Shown piece by piece: positions 60,910 to 64,000 of a stretch of 64,000 bases of DNA. The notes beneath the pieces are model-generated. The model had not been told where the DNA came from and did not search any database. It saw only the letters and a program-made list of their open reading frames with translations. The first letter of the stretch is position 1. Every line of letters begins with the position of its first letter. The translations under genes and the position numbers were made by a program. The DNA is from Neckera pumila. Taxonomy: Eukaryota > Streptophyta > Bryopsida > Hypnales > Neckeraceae. The stretch spans positions 7,499,823 to 7,563,822 of the forward strand of contig OZ018408.1 in NCBI GenBank assembly GCA_963969595.1. Direction: 5' to 3'.

Positions 60910-62682
60910 TCAACTCTCCGACCGAAGCTCCACCCTTACCCTTTTCAAAGACACAGGACCCAGAAGCACGTTCTCGGCAACCCGCTTGTTCGACTCGGGC
61001 ACGGCCAGCTCCGCCTCCTCGCTCTCTGCGGGAACCTTCACCTCGCTCGGGGGAGTCCCAGCAACAGCCCTCGTGCTCGACTCCGGAGAGTCCACCGCCT
61101 GCACGCTCTCCACGCCCACACCCACACTAGGAACCAAACCGGCTCCAGAACCCGAACCTGTACCCGAACCCGAACGACCCCGACCGCCCAAGCTCGCGGC
61201 CCTCGGAGCCCTCACCGGACGAACCCCGTCGGGAAATACGTACGCAGGAATCTGCTTCGGCTTCACGTGCGACACGTGCAGACGCATGCTCGGCTTCCAC
61301 AGCATGTACAGGAAAACAGAATGCTTGAACTCCGCGATGGTGTGCACCATGTCGAACGGCGCAGAAGGCGTCTGCGTGCCCTGCTTGCGCTGCAGCGCCA
61401 CGAAAAAAGAGCAAACAGGCGCCTTCTTGCTCGCGTCGTGGAAACCGTTCGGGTGCGGGTGGCACTGCAGCAGACCCAGCGTGTCCTTCTCCACCTTCAA
61501 AATCAGCTGACGCAGACGAGACTCCACCCAACCCTTCCAGATGCGCATCTCCTCCTCGTCGCCCGCCCAGATATCGATCTGCAGGTAGTTCTTGTAGCTC
61601 TCGAAAAACGGGAACGGGGAGAACAGCTTCGCCCAGTCCGCAGACTTCGCGTCCAGAGAGTCGCACACGCCGTCCCCGCGCTTGAACTCCTCCGTCATCA
61701 CGCGCAGCGTGCTGCAAGACACGTTGAAACTCGAGTTCTGGCAAGGGTACGTCGGCGTGATGATGGGCATCAGGTGCGACCGGTCGCGAGGGTTCTTCCG
61801 CGGATCCCACACAGGAAGACCCAGAGAACCCTCCTCGATCTCACACAGCATCACGGGGTTAGGCCACCGCCACTGCTTGTACACACGGAAGAACCTCGAC
61901 AACAGCACGCTCGGAACTGCGTTAGGGTATAATTGGCAAATGCGAGCCACAAGCAAAGCCCAGTTAACACCTCCCAGAAAACCGATCACATTGGAATAAA
62001 CCCCGCGCCTCTTGGCCCACAGCTTCACGTACCTCAGGGTGGTCCGGAAGTGCTCCATGTTCGGCACCAGACGCAAAATGCGGTCCGTCACGCGGCAACC
62101 ATTCAGGCTCCGCACGCTCTGCTCGTCCACATTCTGCAAAATGCTGTCCTGCAAAATGTCCAGCTCCTCCGGAACCACCCACACAGGCAGACGCGCGTAC
62201 AGCAGGTCGATCGGGATGCCGTGGAACTCGAAGCTCATCACGGGCACATGCGCGTCAGGCACCGTGTGGAGCTCCGTCACGCCCTCCGTCCGCGCCAAAA
62301 GCTCGTGCAGCTCCATGAAGAAATCCTCCTCGCGCGTCACATACCGCGGACCCACGCACAGCGTGTCGATATCGGCGCCCGGACCATGCACGCCCAGACG
62401 GTACGACCCGAACGTGAAGATCTTGCACCGCGCCTCGCGCACCACCTCGTCGTTCAGGCCCTTGTTGCGGCTCACCTGCTTCACCCACACGTTCACGAGC
62501 TCGTCCAGGCGACCCAGCACCTCCTCGCGACGCACCGACTCCTCGCGGCTGCCCTGCAGCGCCAGCGCCGAGACGCACTCCTCGAGCTGCTTGGTGGTGG
62601 CGAAGTCCGCTTCGGTGGGATCGGTCGTGGAGATCGGCTCCGTCACGCCCAGGTAGCGAGGAGGCGGCTTTGGACCCTCCAT
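60910..62682 (-). CDS. PAP: Poly(A) polymerase, copy 2 (intronless)
   Basis: This 590-residue copy has the same domain order and catalytic residues as the gene at 12629-14437 (GS 92-93, Asp 104, 106 and 159). It is 12 residues shorter because repeats are missing from the Gly/Ser/Val linker and a Gly-Pro pair is missing near the C-terminus (NVLLGPVSLKR). It keeps the arginine at 113 (GPRYVTREEDF) that copy 1 has lost, so this copy looks the more canonical of the two. Other protein differences are confined to the linker and tail. The frame stays open upstream to about 62949 but without an ATG, so translation is taken to begin at 62682. Both copies look intact and could be functional. Confidence 0.94.
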   Translation of the reverse strand: MEGPKPPPRYLGVTEPISTTDPTEADFATTKQLEECVSALALQGSREESVRREEVLGRLDELVNVWVKQVSRNKGLNDEVVREARCKIFTFGSYRLGVHGPGADIDTLCVGPRYVTREEDFFMELHELLARTEGVTELHTVPDAHVPVMSFEFHGIPIDLLYARLPVWVVPEELDILQDSILQNVDEQSVRSLNGCRVTDRILRLVPNMEHFRTTLRYVKLWAKRRGVYSNVIGFLGGVNWALLVARICQLYPNAVPSVLLSRFFRVYKQWRWPNPVMLCEIEEGSLGLPVWDPRKNPRDRSHLMPIITPTYPCQNSSFNVSCSTLRVMTEEFKRGDGVCDSLDAKSADWAKLFSPFPFFESYKNYLQIDIWAGDEEEMRIWKGWVESRLRQLILKVEKDTLGLLQCHPHPNGFHDASKKAPVCSFFVALQRKQGTQTPSAPFDMVHTIAEFKHSVFLYMLWKPSMRLHVSHVKPKQIPAYVFPDGVRPVRAPRAASLGGRGRSGSGTGSGSGAGLVPSVGVGVESVQAVDSPESSTRAVAGTPPSEVKVPAESEEAELAVPESNKRVAENVLLGPVSLKRVRVELRSES

Positions 62683-62713
62683 CCCGCCCCACTCCCGCCC
62701 CGTCGCGCGTCGC

Positions 62714-62728
62714 TCACTCGCAGAGCAT
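62714..62728 (-). promoter_or_regulatory. Four-codon upstream ORF in the PAP copy 2 leader
   Basis: ATG CTC TGC GAG TGA is the same mini-ORF as in copy 1. Here it ends 31 bases before the main ATG because of an insertion in the spacer. Confidence 0.5.
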
Positions 62729-63371
62729 GCAAGCTCGAACCCTAACCCCAAACCAAACCCAACAAAAGTCGCGCCTCTGCCCAAGACCCACAAAAGAATT
62801 TGAAACCCTAAAAATTCTGCCTCCAAGCTTCTTCCGCAACGTCTTCGACGTCGCCTTGGCGCTCCGCCTTTGTCAGGCGATGGCGATGGCGGTGGCGGGG
62901 GAGCCTGGTGTGCTCCCTCCGTGGCCAAGTAGGCCCCTTGAAATTGCACAAAAACGACGCTCTACGGACGAGGCCCTGAAGCAGCCATTCTACAAATTGT
63001 TCAGTCTAGGCCATTTTCGGCCTAGTCTGTAGTAAGTTACGCCTTTGTATGACCGTCAAATTCAAGTTGCTCGCAAGAAATAATGGGCCTGGTGCGTGTG
63101 GAGGCGTTCGCATCAATTGGGTGCAGTTCTTTTATTTGAATTGTTGATGCAATGAATATTATTTGAATGTTACATGTGATACAGTAGAATTATGTTTTGC
63201 GAATCTGTTGGGGTGATTAGCCTTTTTGTAAATTTTGAAATGTGCTTCTTATGTTATCTATGAATAATGAAGATATAAATATGTACCTATATTTTATACT
63301 TAAATTTACTAGTAGAAGTTTGTTGTTATATTTATTCATTTTGTTCATATATTTGCATCAAAATATCCATT

Positions 63372-63478
63372 ATGGGCCTTCCATTTTATAGTTGCTACCT
63401 TCTATTTTATACTCACTCCCTTTTACTTTGAGTTTGGTACCTTTTGCTTTATATTTGCTATCTTTTACTTTATAGGTG
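63372..63478. repeat. About 20-bp T-rich tandem repeat
   Basis: Five or so units of the form TACCTTTTACTTTATAGTTG, with variants (ACCTTCTATTTTATACTC, TACCTTTTGCTTTATATTTG). It lies in AT-rich sequence with no gene. Confidence 0.65.
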
Positions 63479-63839
63479 CATTAAAACTACTATGATAGTT
63501 AGCTACATTGTCGCTTTGTTTTTTAAATGAAAATTGGCTATCTCAAAGTTTGTATTTGTTTTGGGTTTCTTGTATAATTTTATATCTAAAGCCTATGTAG
63601 TGATTGAATCACACTCTATTAATGCTTACAATATATACCAATTACTTTCTTCCATATTTTGAACAATAAACTAGCATATTAAATATTGAAAGATGATGTA
63701 TCTTGCATGTTTGTAACTATATATGTACAAGGTTTTATCTAAGCTGATCATTTCAAACTAAATTACTTTGTATAGGAATTGGGGTTACTTTAAGGCCTTC
63801 TTTATTTTGATTTTAAATTAGAAGAAAAAATCATTCAAA

Positions 63840-64000
63840 ATTGCATTGAACCACTTGTAACATTGATTTTTTATGGAGGGAGCTCTGAAACTTTTGTGGA
63901 GATGCTTGTTGAAGGTATGATGTGGCTATTGGTATTCCCTAGATATCTCCACAATTAAATTTAAAGAATTCTTCATTAATTGATTTCAATGAAATATTAT
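63840..64000. mobile_element. Fragment related to the interior of the fold-back element at 42.1 kb
   Basis: ACTTTTGTGGAGATGCTTGT, TGAAGG, TATTCCCTAGATATCT and CAATTAAATTTAAAGAATTCTTCA line up in order with 42710-42800 (ACTTTTTTGGAGATACTTGT, TGAAGG, ATTTCCTACATATCT, CAATTAAAATAAAAAATTTCATCA). The right side is cut by the window edge, so ends cannot be judged. Confidence 0.55.

Larger units (their letters stand above)
59580..62943 (-). repeat. Segmental duplication, copy 2 (poly(A) polymerase locus)
   Basis: This is the partner of 11290-14717 in the same orientation. The coding region is nearly identical, and the 3' UTR differs by a few percent. The leader shows large indels after about 62755, although GATGGCGGTGGCGGGGGAGC and the following GTGTGCTCC segment still align near 62885-62915 with 14668-14692. 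Confidence 0.9.

Noticed and set aside
62683..62949. N-terminal extension of PAP copy 2
   Set aside because: The frame is open upstream but contains no ATG and is not preserved in copy 1. It is treated as leader.
1..64000. CRISPR arrays, rRNA genes, bacterial-type operons, known miRNA precursors
   Set aside because: None seen on either strand. The direct repeats present are tandem or transposon-related and not spacer-separated, and I recognised no canonical plant miRNA sequence by eye.

Overview
The window looks like nuclear DNA of a land plant. Conserved genes with spliceosomal introns and plant-type gene families sit in very AT-rich intergenic DNA filled with small terminal-inverted-repeat elements and tandem repeats. 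Which plant is uncertain. The protein divergence from flowering-plant homologues suggests a seed-free lineage (moss, liverwort or lycophyte), but this is inference. No organellar, viral or bacterial segment was seen.

Layout. 0-5.7 kb, + strand: the 3' half (14 exons) of a phosphatidylinositol 4-kinase alpha gene, cut by the left edge. 7.3-7.7 kb, - strand: an intronless gene for the shared RNA polymerase subunit RPB8, followed by a diverged tandem copy of its own 3' end. 11.3-14.7 kb and 59.6-62.9 kb: two copies, in the same orientation (- strand), of an intronless GC-rich poly(A) polymerase gene with its leader and 3' UTR. 31.2-38.1 kb, + strand: a RING-H2 ubiquitin ligase of the MBR/HIP1/RHG1A type with a long leader. 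48.9-53.6 kb, - strand: an APY7-like membrane apyrase with a long 5' leader.

The remaining two thirds is intergenic. It holds a decayed PIF/Harbinger transposon (Myb-like ORF on +, catalytically broken transposase on -). A 1.36-kb non-autonomous Harbinger-type element has perfect TIRs and a TAA target duplication. There are several other MITEs, and a fold-back family with long arms (42.1-43.0 kb, 46.9-48.05 kb, and a fragment at the right edge). An inverted array of roughly 175-bp satellite-like monomers lies at 27.3-28.3 kb, and there are many short tandem repeats. One stretch (about 24.0-26.7 kb) has several plausible - strand exons that I could not assign to any family.

The genes are unrelated housekeeping or signalling genes: phosphoinositide synthesis, transcription, mRNA polyadenylation, ubiquitination and nucleotide hydrolysis. 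Nothing suggests a cluster or an operon. The most informative signals are structural: the poly(A) polymerase duplication with a near-identical coding region but diverged flanks, the fold-back family, and the inverted satellite array.
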